NCBI RefSeq assembly: GCF_029784135.1
Contig: NC_073746.1
Coordinates: forward strand, 264,763,598 to 264,827,597
From: Toxorhynchites rutilus septentrionalis
Lineage: Eukaryota > Arthropoda > Insecta > Diptera > Culicidae
Reading direction: 5' to 3'
DNA length: 64,000 nucleotides
The notes under the pieces are model-generated. The model did not search any database. It saw only the letters and a list, made by a program, of their open reading frames with translations, and had not been told where the DNA came from. Shown piece after piece: positions 22,568 to 33,282 of the stretch (positions are counted from its first letter, which is position 1; every line of letters begins with the position of its first letter). The translations under genes were made by a program, and so were the position numbers.

Positions 22568-22949
22568 CTTACAATTTTTTTGTCAGATTTGAATTTGTTC
22601 ACCTAATTGTAATTTACACGTTTGTTGTAAATACCTCCGATTCTAGAATAATAGTTAAAGAAAACTCTCTGATTAGTTCACTAGAAAATACATACACCTT
22701 TTGCAATTCTGATTGTTCACTTTGAGCTTTGTCGCAAAACACACAAAATAGCTTTGTCTAATTGTTATTCTCTCATTTTTTATTTATTTGTTTGAGGGCG
22801 TTGTTCGAGGATCAGTATATGTATTATTGAAAAGGAGTAAAAACTTGACATTTTTTACTTTGACACATTCCACGCTGTCAGAAATTAAAGTTTGAGAAAC
22901 AAACCTAAAATAAATTTGAATTTGACCCATTCCAGTGTGACTAGACAAC
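22568..22949. other. Spacer between module i and the LINE
   Basis: AT-rich with no gene recognised. It ends in GTTTTGACTT (22,950-22,959), the target duplication of the LINE. Confidence 0.6.
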
Positions 22950-22959
22950 GTTTTGACTT

Positions 22960-23304
22960 TTTTTTTATTAATTCGTTTATTTTTACAGGCTCAGTTACAT
23001 AAGTTTAAAGGAGCCGAATTCTTAAATATAATGTGAAAACTATATATATAAACAATTTTCTTACATCTATGGTTAGTAAGGTGGAAAACCGATTACTCGC
23101 GGTGTACTCGAGTTTAGGACGGTGACATATTTTTAGGAGAAGGATGGGATATAAGGAAATTGTAACAATGTTGATGAACACTCATTTCTTAAATCTATTC
23201 GTATATCTATAGTGTATTTACAGTTCAACTTATTCTACTATTTATAGCAAGGGGACGAATTACCCGCAAAGGAAGGAAAGGAGGGTATAAGGATGTAGAG
23301 ACAA
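22960..23304 (-). other. 3' UTR and A-tail of the LINE
   Basis: The non-coding tail after the ORF2 stop ends on the minus strand in an AATAAACGAATTAATAAA-type A-rich end and an A run against the target duplication. Confidence 0.75.
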
Positions 23305-24130
23305 TCACACACGAAGATCTATAGCTTTAAGGAAAACATATATATGGGACTTGTAATCAAGGTCTAACCGAGCCAACATATCTCTCACCGGCACATTGGG
23401 CTGTCTTCCTCGGGCCCGAAGGGAGTTTTCTAAATTCGATCTGGCGACCAGATACACCTCGCACGACCAAACAATGGGCTCGATGTCGTGATAACCTTGG
23501 CCACAAATGCAGAGATTGCTGCTGGCAAGATTGAAACGAAAGAGTAGTGCATCTAACGAACAGTGATTGGACATGAGTCGGGAGAAGGTGCGAATAAAGT
23601 CCCGACTCAAGTCTAGACTTTTGAACCACGGTTTGAGGCTAACCTTAGGGATAATCGAGTGAAACCACCGGCCCAATTCATCTTCATTCCACTTGCGTTG
23701 CCAGTTAGCGATGGTATTTTTGCGGACTAGAGAATAAAATTCATTGAAGGTGATTTGACGCTGATAAATATCGCCTTCAATTGCACCTACCTTTGCTAAT
23801 GAGTCAGCCCTCTCATTACCCGGAATGGAGCAATGTGAAGGGACCCAGATAAAGGTAATGACATAACAGCGTCTGGATAAAGCACTCAAAATTTCTCGTA
23901 TTCTCTCAAGGAAGTACGGCGAGTGCTTTTCCGGCCTCACTGAACGGATAGCTTCGACAGAGCTAAGACTATCCGTTACAATGTAATAGTGTTCAACAGG
24001 TCGTGAGGCGACGCTGTCCAGCGCCCAATGAATTGCTGCCAATTCAGCAATATACACTGAGCAAGGATTCTGAAGACTGTGTGAGGTGCTAAAAAATTCG
24101 TTGAACACTCCAAATCCTGTGGACTCGTTT
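23305..24130 (-). pseudogene. LINE ORF2, RNase H and C-terminal region
   Basis: The frame carries an RNase H domain with YIAELAAIHWAL (catalytic Glu), IVTDSLSSVEAI (catalytic Asp) and WVPSHCSIPGNERADSLAK (the final His/Asp block). The first Asp lies just upstream in the previous frame (MYFTDA near 24,160). A one-base shift near 24,125-24,135 separates the two. After the RNase H comes a region with CICGQGYHDIEPIVWSC, a CCHC-like cysteine cluster typical of LINE C-termini. RNase H removes the RNA strand after first-strand synthesis. Confidence 0.85.
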
Positions 24131-25314
24131 ATAGTGGATTATAGCATCAGTAAAGTACATATTATCACAATTGATACCCCCATAGTTTTCATCGAAGATC
24201 GTTGGAGCGATCCTCGATCGTTGGTAATCTGAATATCCATGGATATCTTGCTTCATGGACAGATCAAAATGCACAGAGGAATTTATGTAGTCAGGGAAAC
24301 ATACACGGTTGGGAATATACGAAGGAGGATCAACCTGCATGGAGATGAATTCATGATATGAACTCATGAATCCGGAGTGAAAATTTAGCTCGATCAGCTG
24401 CTCAAAATTTCCGATCACCAATGGGTTCATGACCTTACACCGGATGAAGAACCGAAGAGATAATAAATTGAAGCGATCTTTTAGTGGGAGTAGGCCTGCC
24501 GAAACCTCGAGACTCATGGTATGCGTTGAGGGCATACATCCCAACGCGATACGGAGACAAAGATACTGAATTCGCTCGAATTTAATGAGGTGTGTTTTGG
24601 CAGCTGATTGAAAACAGAAACTGCCATACTCCATCACTGAGAGAATAGTTGTTCGATACAACATTATAAGATCTTCTGGGTGGGCTCCCCACCAGGTGCC
24701 GGTAATTGTACGGAGAAAGTTTATTCTTTGTTGGCATTTTTTACTCAGATACCTAATATGGGCCCCCCAAGTACATTTGGAGTCGAACCAGACCCCATGA
24801 TACCTTAATGACATAGCATGAGTGATCGGTTTACCCAAAAGTTGAAGCTTTGGTTTTGCTGGTCTATGCTTCCTAGAAAAAACCACCATCTCTGTTTTCT
24901 CCGTGGAGAATTCGATCCCTAGCCCAATGGCCCAGGTTGAAAAATTGTTCAAAGTATCTTGTAAGGGTCCTTGCAGGTCGGATTCGTTTGATCCTACGAC
25001 AAACACCACTCCATCATCTGCAAGTTGTCTTAGGCTGCAATTTTGTGTAAGGCAATTGTCGATGTCGCTTACATAGAAGTTGTACACAAGGGGGCTTAAA
25101 CATGAGCCCTGGGGGAGGCCCATGTAAGAGACCCGACTTACTGCCGAATCTCCGTGAAAAAAGTTCAAATGTTTCTCACAAAGCAAGTTATATAACGTAT
25201 TATTCAATAGAGGCGGCAGACCCCGAGAGTGTAATTTGTCTGACAAAACCTCTATTGAAACAGAATCGAAGGCCCCCTTTATGTCCAAGAATACTGAAGC
25301 TATTTGTTTTTTTT
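24089..25314 (-). pseudogene. LINE ORF2, reverse transcriptase core and thumb
   Basis: The frame starts after the shift at an A8 run (25,307-25,314) and contains VFLDIKGAFDSV, GLPQGSCLSPLVYNFYVSDI and the catalytic box LADDGVVF near 25,015. It continues through the thumb with RYHGVWFDSKCTWG and the helical region after it. It ends where the downstream RNase H frame takes over. All RT catalytic aspartates are present. As written it cannot be translated together with the upstream part. Confidence 0.87.
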
Positions 25315-26535
25315 GGCGTAAGCCATTTGAATTTCTGAAGAAAGCAACGCAAGACAATCATTCGTCCCCTTGCCCCTGCGGAACCCATATTGTGTATCTG
25401 AGAGTAGGCCATTCGTTACAACCCATCGATCAAGGCGAAACAAGATCATTTTCTCCAACAATTTCCGTATACAAGACAGCATTGCTATTGGGCGGTACGA
25501 ATTGAAGTCGGACGCGGGTTTTACGGGTTTTTGAATAGCTATAACTCGTACTTGTCTCCAATCATCTGGAACAATATTATTCTCCAGAAACCGATTGAAT
25601 AAATTCAACAAGCGATGTTTCGCCACATCAGGGAGGTTTTTCAGCAAGTTGAACTTAATTCTATCCGATCCCGGAGCAGAATTGTTACATGAAAGCAGAG
25701 CAAGAGAGAATTCTACCATCGAAAACTCGGAATCAAGATCGCACCTACCTTGTGCTATATCTCGAACAATTTTTTGCACAGGAGCGGAATCAGGACAAAC
25801 CTTCCGTGCAAAATTAAAAATCCATCGATGTGAATATTCTTCACTTTCATTCGTTGAAGAGCGATTTCTCATGTTTCGAGCATCTTTCCATAATTTTTTC
25901 ATTGACGTTTCTCGTGACAAACCTCCCACGAAATTTCGCCAATAAGCACGTTTTTTCCCTTTGATTAAGTTTTTAAATTGGTCTTCAAGGGCTAAATACG
26001 TTTGAAAATTTTCAGGGGTTCCACGTTTCCGAAAAGCTTTAAATGCATTCGATTTTTCTACATAAAGCTTGGAACACTGGCTATCCCACCATAGATTGGG
26101 AGGCCTTCGACGAAAAGTGGAACCTGGGATGGGTTTCGTTTGAGCGCGAACCGCGCTGTCATAGAGCAAACGAGAAAGGAAGTTAAACTCCTCCAATGGA
26201 GGTAAACCATCTCTGGAATTGATGGCTAGAGCAATCGCGTCCGCATAATTTTTCCAGTCAATGTGTCTTGTGAGGTCATATGCCATGTTCATAGATTTAG
26301 AAGAATTCGACCCAATGGTGATGGAAATTTTGATTGGCAAGTGATCACTACCGTTGGGGTTCTGGATTACATTCCACTTGCAATCTAACGATAGTGAATT
26401 CGAGCAAAGCGAGAGGTCAAGAGCACTTGGGTTAGCAGGAAGTTTAGGTACACGTGTTGTTTCCCCAGTGTTCAAAACGGTCAAATTGAAGCTGTTACAA
26501 AGGTCATATATCATCGATGAACGATTGTCGTCGTA
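25300..26535 (-). pseudogene. LINE ORF2, endonuclease end, linker and RT fingers
   Basis: The frame is the same as the upstream endonuclease piece, separated only by a TAG at 26,538-26,536. It carries the end of the endonuclease domain (NPNGSDHLPIKISI, catalytic Asp-His), a long linker and the start of the RT. The RT start shows NNIVPDDWRQVRVIAIQKP, NSYRPIAMLSCIRKLLEKMI and QYGFRRGKGTNDCL. The frame is lost at the A8 run 25,307-25,314, where nine As would keep the reading. Confidence 0.87.
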
Positions 26536-26991
26536 CTATTCCCCCCAGGCAGTTCCGTGAGAGTTGAAGTCTCCCAAGATCAATCGTGGCTCAGGAAGGA
26601 GTGAGCACATGTCATCAAGTTGTTTGCGGCTAACCGCAGCTCTCGGAGGCCAATACAAGCTGACAATGCAGAGGTTTTTGCCTCTGATGTTTGCATGACA
26701 AGCAACAGCTTCGATCCCTCCAATAGGTGGAAGGTCAATTCTAAAAAATGAGTGGCACTTATTGATCCCCAAAAGCACCCCTCCGTATCTATCATCACGG
26801 TCCAAGCGTATAATATTAAAATCGTGGAAAGAGATATCATCTCGCGAAGAAAGCCGAGTTTCGGACAGAGCAAAAACATCACAATTGAAGTTATGAATTA
26901 AAAATTTGAATGTATCCAATTTAGGGATAAGACTACGACAATTCCACTGTAAAACAGTGATATCTCCGACCTCTCTATTTGAATTAGACAT
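26536..26991 (-). pseudogene. LINE ORF2, N-terminal AP-type endonuclease
   Basis: This is the start of ORF2. The ATG at 26,991 overlaps the ORF1 stop (ATGTCTAA), suggesting termination-reinitiation. Endonuclease motifs are LQWNCRSL, the catalytic SETRL, RDDRYGGVLLGI, SLYWPP and LILGDFNSHGTAWG. The reading stops at an in-frame TAG (26,538-26,536) directly after HGTAWGE, then continues open in the same frame. The enzyme would nick target DNA to prime reverse transcription. Confidence 0.87.
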
Positions 26992-29686
26992 CAAGAGAGA
27001 TAATCATTGCAAGGAGGGGCCATGTTTGCATCAATTGTTGCAAAATTGTCTTTAATACTGGAAGCATTGAGATGACAAGGGTTCTGATGGAGTCGGAAAC
27101 ATTAAAACACTTGAAGATTTGATCCAAAAGGTCAGACAACTTTATAAATCCCGATTGGGAAGTTGAACTGGACGGAAAAATAGGGACAGTTGGGGTTTTT
27201 GATGTCCCCTCGAGTGCTGGGTCGTTCGAAGATGAAATATTCCCACGGAAGCCAGGAGGAACCTGATTTTGCTTGTCCGCTGCACTCGATTTTTTAGTCA
27301 AGCTAACAGAGGATATAACCGTGGGGACTTGTCCTTGAACTTTGGGAGTGGTCACATTTTTGCGCCGGGGATTCCCTTTGAAAATAAACGGTGTGCCCCC
27401 GCTAGCTGTGTCCGCTTCCATTTCATCAACTGGCAACGTGGAAAAGGTATTGTGTGTTGAGATTGGTTGTTCTTGTTGTTGGGTCAGTGGCGAAGCGCCC
27501 TTTAAAATTTCCGCAAATGTGCGCTTCGAGCGTTCCTTTAAAGAGCGCTTCTGTTTCTCCCAGCGACTCTTGTAAGTTTCACAAACTGAGAGCTCGTGTG
27601 GGGATCCCCCGCAATATGGACATTTATGCTCAGTCGCACTGCAGGATTTCCCCTCATGTTGCTCTCCGCAAGTGGCACAGCGCTCCTTGTTGGCACAATA
27701 ATCCGAAGTGTGACCAACTGACTTGCATTTGTTGCAAGTCATGGGCTTTGGCACGAAGATTCGCACAGGTAGTCTCAATTTGTCCACCATAACGTAGTCA
27801 GGGAGGGCGGCACCAGCAAAGGTGACTCGAAACGAGTCGGACGGCGTAAATTTAGTTTGGTCCCCATCATGGGAAAGTTTCCCGAGTTGGCGACAGTCCA
27901 AGATTTTCACTTCCATTGAGGGGAGCTTCTTGAACTTGCCTTTTCCTTCTGCTTTTATTTGTTCGCTCGTCAGACCCGTTTCAGTTATCACCCCCTCAAT
28001 TTCTACGTTATAGGAGGGTAGAAATGTTCGATATTCGAGAGTGAAATGTTGATCAGCAACAATCTCGTTTGCGTGTTTCCGGTCATTCACGACAACTCTC
28101 AATTTGTTCGGTCTAACCCTGCGAATTTCAGATACAGAAGTGTATCTGGCCAGATCTTTCATGATCTGAATCACGTTAAGGTTTTTTCCTTTCGGTTTTG
28201 GCCGGAGGAAAACAACCCACGGGCCAGTTCCAGGTGCATCTTCTGGATAAACTCTGACACGTGGAACGGAGACAACAGAGGGGGAAGACGAGGACGAGGA
28301 CGAGGATGAGGATGAGGATGAGGATGAGGATGAGGATGAGGATGAGGATGAGGATGAGGATGAGGATGAGGATGAGGATGAGGATGAGGATGAGGATGAG
28401 GATGAGGATGAGGATGAGGATGAGGATGAGGATGAGGATGAGGATGAGGATGAGGATGAGGATGAGGATGAGGATGAGGATGAGGATGAGGATGAGGATG
28501 AGGATGAGGATGAGGATGAGGATGAGGATGAGGATGAGGATGAGGATGAGGATGAGGATGAGGATGAGGATGAGGATGAGGATGAGGATGAGGATGAGGA
28601 TGAGGATGAGGATGAGGATGAGGATGAGGATGAGGATGAGGATGAGGATGAGGATGAGGATGAGGATGAGGATGAGGATGAGGATGAGGATGAGGATGAG
28701 GATGAGGATGAGGATGAGGATGAGGATGAGGATGAGGATGAGGATGAGGATGAGGATGAGGATGAGGATGAGGATGAGGATGAGGATGAGGATGAGGATG
28801 AGGATGAGGATGAGGATGAGGATGAGGATGAGGATGAGGATGAGGATGAGGATGAGGATGAGGATGAGGATGAGGATGAGGATGAGGATGAGGATGAGGA
28901 TGAGGATGAGGATGAGGATGAGGATGAGGATGAGGATGAGGATGAGGATGAGGATGAGGATGAGGATGAGGATGAGGATGAGGATGAGGATGAGGATGAG
29001 GATGAGGATGAGGATGAGGATGAGGATGAGGATGAGGATGAGGATGAGGATGAGGATGAGGATGAGGATGAGGATGAGGATGAGGATGAGGATGAGGATG
29101 AGGATGAGGATGAGGATGAGGATGAGGATGAGGATGAGGATGAGGATGAGGATGAGGATGAGGATGAGGATGAGGATGAGGATGAGGATGAGGATGAGGA
29201 TGAGGATGAGGATGAGGATGAGGATGAGGATGAGGATGAGGATGAGGATGAGGATGAGGATGAGGATGAGGATGAGGATGAGGATGAGGATGAGGATGAG
29301 GATGAGGATGAGGATGAGGATGAGGATGAGGATGAGGATGAGGATGAGGATGAGGATGAGGATGAGGATGAGGATGAGGATGAGGATGAGGATGAGGATG
29401 AGGATGAGGATGAGGATGAGGATGAGGATGAGGACGAGGATTGGGTTGGATCGGAAGCATCAGAAGGGGGAAGCGAAATCGATGATGGGAGAGGGGGAGT
29501 GGAAGTAACAGTGGGTTGAGAAGGGAGGCTTGCAATTTTCTTAGAGGGGGGCTTGGTAGGATGAGCGGATTCGTCCCCAAAAGAATTATCTTCCTTATGA
29601 GGGACTCGTTTATGTTTTTTCCCAGATCTTGTATGAGATTCATTATCGGAGTTCTCCATCTCTGGAGATCCTCCACTATTCTCCAT
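26984..29686 (-). CDS. LINE ORF1 (gag-like) with giant polyserine tract
   Basis: This is an open frame of 900 codons with a normal ATG at 29,686. Residues 1-80 are charged and proline/serine-rich. About 380 residues follow that are almost pure serine, encoded by alternating TCC/TCA. After the tract comes a conserved ORF1 core starting near VVFLRPKPKGKNLN. Then come three cysteine knuckles (CNKCKSVGHTSDYC, CATCGEQHEGKSC, CPYCGGSPHELSVC) near 27,600-27,740, and a Ser/Thr-rich tail. ORF1 proteins of this group bind the element RNA. Without the serine tract the protein would be about 520 residues. The frame remains open despite the expansion because the unit is a multiple of three. Confidence 0.85.
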   Translation of the reverse strand: MENSGGSPEMENSDNESHTRSGKKHKRVPHKEDNSFGDESAHPTKPPSKKIASLPSQPTVTSTPPLPSSISLPPSDASDPTQSSSSSSSSSSSSSSSSSSSSSSSSSSSSSSSSSSSSSSSSSSSSSSSSSSSSSSSSSSSSSSSSSSSSSSSSSSSSSSSSSSSSSSSSSSSSSSSSSSSSSSSSSSSSSSSSSSSSSSSSSSSSSSSSSSSSSSSSSSSSSSSSSSSSSSSSSSSSSSSSSSSSSSSSSSSSSSSSSSSSSSSSSSSSSSSSSSSSSSSSSSSSSSSSSSSSSSSSSSSSSSSSSSSSSSSSSSSSSSSSSSSSSSSSSSSSSSSSSSSSSSSSSSSSSSSSSSSSSSSSSSSSSSSSSSSSSSSSSSSSSSSSSSSSSSSSSSSSSSSSSSSSSSSSSSSSSSSSSSSSSSSSSSSSSSSSSSSSSSSSSSSSSSSSSSSSSSSSSSSSSSSSSSPSVVSVPRVRVYPEDAPGTGPWVVFLRPKPKGKNLNVIQIMKDLARYTSVSEIRRVRPNKLRVVVNDRKHANEIVADQHFTLEYRTFLPSYNVEIEGVITETGLTSEQIKAEGKGKFKKLPSMEVKILDCRQLGKLSHDGDQTKFTPSDSFRVTFAGAALPDYVMVDKLRLPVRIFVPKPMTCNKCKSVGHTSDYCANKERCATCGEQHEGKSCSATEHKCPYCGGSPHELSVCETYKSRWEKQKRSLKERSKRTFAEILKGASPLTQQQEQPISTHNTFSTLPVDEMEADTASGGTPFIFKGNPRRKNVTTPKVQGQVPTVISSVSLTKKSSAADKQNQVPPGFRGNISSSNDPALEGTSKTPTVPIFPSSSTSQSGFIKLSDLLDQIFKCFNVSDSIRTLVISMLPVLKTILQQLMQTWPLLAMIISLDV
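28288..29441. repeat. (GAGGAT)n hexanucleotide array inside LINE ORF1
   Basis: There are about 190 tandem GAGGAT units. The centre (about 28,304-29,430) is perfect by eye, while GAGGAC variants occur only at the two edges. That pattern fits recent expansion from the middle. All six frames are open through it, which creates spurious MR and HP repeat frames. Confidence 0.97.
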
Positions 29687-30214
29687 TTTACAAAAATTTC
29701 TGTCTTATTTCTAATTTATTATTGATTTTAACAATAATCTCAAAAAAAAATTATGATAATAATATTAATTATTATATTAAACAATGAACAAATTAATTGA
29801 ATAATAATATTAATAATAAATATGTGTACCTTAATATAAAAGTTGTTCCAATAATGCGCTCTACTGCCCTAATCAGGGAGAGACAGAAGCTACGCGCTAC
29901 GGAGACAACACAATAGCGCAAGAATAGTTTACGGAGCCACGTGATGAATCCCGTTTGCGACAGTCACGTGATGGCGATCCCGTTATGCCGAATCAGTTCA
30001 ACAGCCGCAATCCGGCTCGCTGCAAGAGCGCTGCTTCCTTTGTTCCTTCGTTCCACTTAACAAAAGGTCAGGTCGAAAGCGGACAGCAATGACCTTCACT
30101 CGTACACGATTCACTCGTACACGATTCACTCGTAACAATAGCACAATAGCAAAAGTGGAAACGCACAATACCGACACTGAACTTCACTCGTCAAGAGTTG
30201 GATAGCGAATGGAA
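29687..30214 (-). promoter_or_regulatory. 5' UTR of the LINE
   Basis: This is the non-coding leader. It is AT-rich next to ORF1 and GC-richer toward the 5' end. The unit CGTACACGATTCACT is tandemly repeated near 30,112-30,132, with a further CACTCGTAAC copy. LINEs of this group carry an internal promoter at the 5' end, so the promoter should lie here, but no element was confirmed. Confidence 0.55.
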
Positions 30215-30224
30215 GTTTTGACTT

Positions 30225-30650
30225 ACTAAATACACCTTTTCCACGTTTTCACGTGTAAGTTGCATGATTTACAAAAATCAAACGATATCATAGTAAAATT
30301 GAGAAAATTTTCTACAAGAATCATCAGTTGGATAATATTTTATAGTTAAATTAATTTCATGGCAGTCAAATACTTTTTTTTACAGGTGACCTGACAACAC
30401 CTGATTTTTTTTCGGTTTCCGACTAATAAAGACTAAGGTTGTATTTTCAGCTTCGTTTCAAAACTTACAAATGAACTTTGTTCTATGATTTTGCAAGTTT
30501 TAACTTGTATATTTGAAGTTAATGAGGCGAACTGTTGGAACTTCAAATAAGTTTTCGTAGGTTTTCACGGAATGGTTGCTAATAAAAGTAAATTGGTAAA
30601 GGGCGTTGGCCAACGCTGAATTCCTGTTTTTGCACCAGTTGTTTTTTGTT
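30225..30650. other. Spacer between LINE and module ii
   Basis: AT-rich with no gene or repeat recognised. Confidence 0.5.
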
Positions 30651-30991
30651 GACGTAGGACTACGTCTTCGATTAAGGGTGCTAAATCAGAAATCGGGCTT
30701 CGTTTTTATGGATTAAAGTTAATATTAATAACTGTTTTTGCTGCGAACGAATTTCGACGATTTGCATACCAAACGAATCGTAAATTATCAAAGAATTGTT
30801 TTATATGCTTTACATTACAATCCCCTGGTGTGTAAATGGTTTTAATCGATTAAAACTAGAAGCATTCTCATTTTCCCATACATTCGTTCTGCTCATTTGT
30901 GTGCTTAACCCCCCCCCCCCCCCCGGTACGTCAATAAAGAGTAAATTATGTTGTCGCGATGATATAAACAGCGAAGGAATATTTGCGTTGG

Positions 30992-31145
30992 TATAAATAG
31001 TGGAACTCGGTTGAGGCAAATTTTCAGTCTCGTTCTATATTCGAAGCAACAAACATCAATGATTCTGCCTCGTTTTGCGTCAAAACATGTCTCCGTGCTC
31101 CCTTGAGCTATGGACGCGACCAAAAATATTACTCACTAATGTCTC
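30992..31145 (+). promoter_or_regulatory. TATA/initiator-like cassette, type A copy 1
   Basis: TATAAATA at 30,992 is followed about 34 bases later by TCAGTC (31,024), a match to the arthropod initiator. The sequence after it (TTCTATATTCGAAGCA.., GAGCTATGGACGCGACCAAA) recurs at 33,090-33,215. No convincing downstream reading frame was found. Confidence 0.45.
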
Positions 31146-31719
31146 TGGCATTGAAATCATTGCATCAAACTGATGCCATGGCGTTAAGGTTCTCAGCTAC
31201 ACAATAGTGTGAGAATCATCAAGCAAGGCCATCGTCGGCTCACCAGGAAAATAAATGTTCAGGAATTTTGTATGTGATTTAGTTTCGCATGCCAGTAGCA
31301 AAACTCTCTTCACCAAGGCTACGCTACGCGAAAGGAGATAACGAGAAAGAAAGACAGATGACCTAAAAGTAACCTTTTGCTCGGAACTTTGACCAGCTAG
31401 CTCACCTGTATCGTTTCTCAGGGTCGGCTTCCGATCTCGGGAGGACTCATAAAAATACGTGAGTTGGGGAATAATTAAGCATCACCGGAATAGAAAGGAC
31501 TGGTCTGATAGTTAAAGAACTTAAATTTGACTAAATAGATTTTTATTGTATTATTTTTTTGTTAGTATACCCACTGTGCTCCTCCGTCGTTGGTCGTTGG
31601 AAAGGGGATAGTACCTTCTGTACCATCAGTAGTATCAGGTGCAGAGCTCTGCATAGTCATAGTCAACTGAGGATAGTCAGCCGACTATCTGACTGACTAT
31701 ATCAGTAGTCAGTTAGTAA

Positions 31720-32330
31720 TGACTTTTGGCTTCTTCGCGCAATTTCTCCGCCAAAACGACGGAACAGTCAGTCGGGCGTTTAGTCGCTATCTCCCTCTAC
31801 CGACTCGACTATATCATTTCATTCTTCCCAGTCCAATTGTCCTCATTGCATTTTGAAGTAATTTCCCCCAAAACGAATACGTTCCTCGCCATCCTCGCTA
31901 GTCAACGCTAGTCAATTCATTTTCTAGTCAAGTCACTTTTTGTTGCCGGCGACTGTCGAAGCACCTGTCGTGCTCCCTTGGCCGAGTGGTTAGCGTTATA
32001 ACTAACATGCCGGGTGTTCGGGTTCGATTCCCGTTCTGGTCGGGGGAATTTTTCGTCAAAGAAATTTCCTCCGACTTGCACTGTGATCACGCGTATTCTA
32101 GAGCTTGCCACTCAGAATGCATTCAAGGCGTGTTATTTGGCATAGAAATCTCAACTAAGTACAAATCAAAATGACGCAAGTAATACTACGTTGAGACGGC
32201 GAAGTTCCTCTAGGAACGTTAGTGCCATTGAAGAAGAAGAAGAAGACTGTCGAAGCAGTTCTAGTCGAAGCGAAGCTACGGAGAGTAGAGTCGGTCTTCA
32301 TTTTTCACCTTCAAAGATTTCGGGCCCTGA
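31720..32330 (+). repeat. Dispersed repeat copy interrupted by a SINE
   Basis: This is the paralogue of 1-790, with the shared blocks listed there. The SINE at 31,964-32,244 splits it, and the paralogue lacks that insert. Confidence 0.6.
31964..32244 (+). mobile_element. tRNA-derived SINE, family 1, copy A
   Basis: The head has a Pol III A box (TGGCCGAGTGGTTAGCG) and B box (GGGTTCGATTCCCG) at tRNA spacing. A body of about 200 bp ends in (GAA)n. The target duplication GACTGTCGAAGCA lies at 31,951-31,963 and 32,245-32,257. It is non-coding and would be mobilised by a LINE machinery. Confidence 0.92.
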
Positions 32331-33080
32331 TCAGGTGATACGTCCTACGGCTGGATACGTCCAATACTGCCGTGTAGTTCTTCACGTGACAGATATCCGG
32401 TGAATCCCTTGGAAAGCGAGTTAATGGTAACGTCTCGCCTTGACGAGGTAACATGTGGTTTGCGCACTGTCTGCACCGTTAGCGATAGACCCAGAGCTAG
32501 TACGGTCGGAGATCCTATTTCCGGGGACACGCCTGGGAGTAACGGAGCGTGTACCGGAGCGTTCCGAGAGATCACTAGGGTTTTTTCAGCTTTCTCCTCT
32601 AGTTTATCCTTTTCATACCTCTTTTTGCTGTAGAACGATCGACTGTTCTCTGCACTTTATTTAGACTTTTTTTCCTTTTTCACGTCTATTTCACCCCTTT
32701 CTCTGACATCAATGGCCGAGTCATTCTTTTCCGCTCTCCTTTTGAACTTCTCCTATCCTTTCCTCTCCCCGTTCCGTTTCCTTCCCTTTCATCTATTCCT
32801 TCCATCCTTCCTGTTTCCGGTCAATATCACAAGTAACAGTGACAGTGACAGCTAGGCGGGATTTCTATCTTGTCCATGCGTTACTTCGTTCTTGCGGCAC
32901 AGTGGGCTATGGTTAGTAGTAACAATTGCAGACCAGTCCAAAAAAAACAAATTTTACACAAAAAACACGAACAAAATTCTACAGCGGCAACTTTTAGTTA
33001 TTCCGTATTTCGAGTGTAACAACCCTTCGGGTTGAAGTCCCTTAAAAACAAGAACAGAGCAGAACAAGAAGAGAAAATTT
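32331..33080. other. Interior of module ii, nothing further recognised
   Basis: This is a GC-moderate stretch with pyrimidine-rich runs near 32,740-32,830 (CTTTCCTCTCCCC type). The frames at 32,345-32,664 overlap on both strands without recognisable domains. Confidence 0.45.
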
Positions 33081-33089
33081 GCGCTAGGG

Positions 33090-33215
33090 TATAAAAAGTG
33101 TCTCTGAGCTGAGCCCAACTTTCAGCCCTTTTCTATACTCAAAGCATCGAACATCGCTTGTGTTGCGTCATCATAACTGTTTCATTTCCTCTCGAGCTGT
33201 GGACGCGACCAAATA
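33090..33215 (+). promoter_or_regulatory. TATA/initiator-like cassette, type A copy 2
   Basis: TATAAAAA at 33,090 is followed by TCAGCC about 34 bases from the TATA start, the same geometry as at 30,992. The downstream match is CTCGAGCTGTGGACGCGACCAAA. It is a diverged duplicate. Confidence 0.45.
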
Positions 33216-33282
33216 TGTCATTCGCTTCCGAACACTTAGAGTGCAAGGTTTTGAACGTTAATAATTCAACGGAGTCAACGGA

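Larger units (their letters stand above)
22960..30214 (-). mobile_element. Full-length I-like LINE (non-LTR retrotransposon)
   Basis: On the minus strand the element runs 5' UTR, ORF1 (zinc knuckles), ORF2 (endonuclease, reverse transcriptase, RNase H), 3' UTR and a poly(A) tail. GTTTTGACTT lies at both sides (22,950-22,959 and 30,215-30,224), the expected target-site duplication. The presence of an RNase H after the RT and the ORF1 type point to the I/LOA/R1 group rather than to jockey. The copy is full length but defective: ORF2 carries one nonsense codon and two frameshifts. Confidence 0.88.

Noticed and set aside
28171..29676. Long frames of Met-Arg and His-Pro repeats on both strands
   Set aside because: They are alternative readings of the GAGGAT array. 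Only the serine frame is continuous with ORF1 domains.
22960..30214. Jockey-clade assignment of the large LINE
   Set aside because: An RNase H domain follows the RT, and the ORF1 type fits the I/LOA/R1 group. Jockey elements lack RNase H.
31971..32045. Apparent tRNA gene (also 33,921-33,995, 41,887-41,955 and 42,590-42,646)
   Set aside because: A and B boxes are present, but each is the head of a SINE with body, tail and target duplication. The acceptor and anticodon arms do not fold into a credible tRNA.
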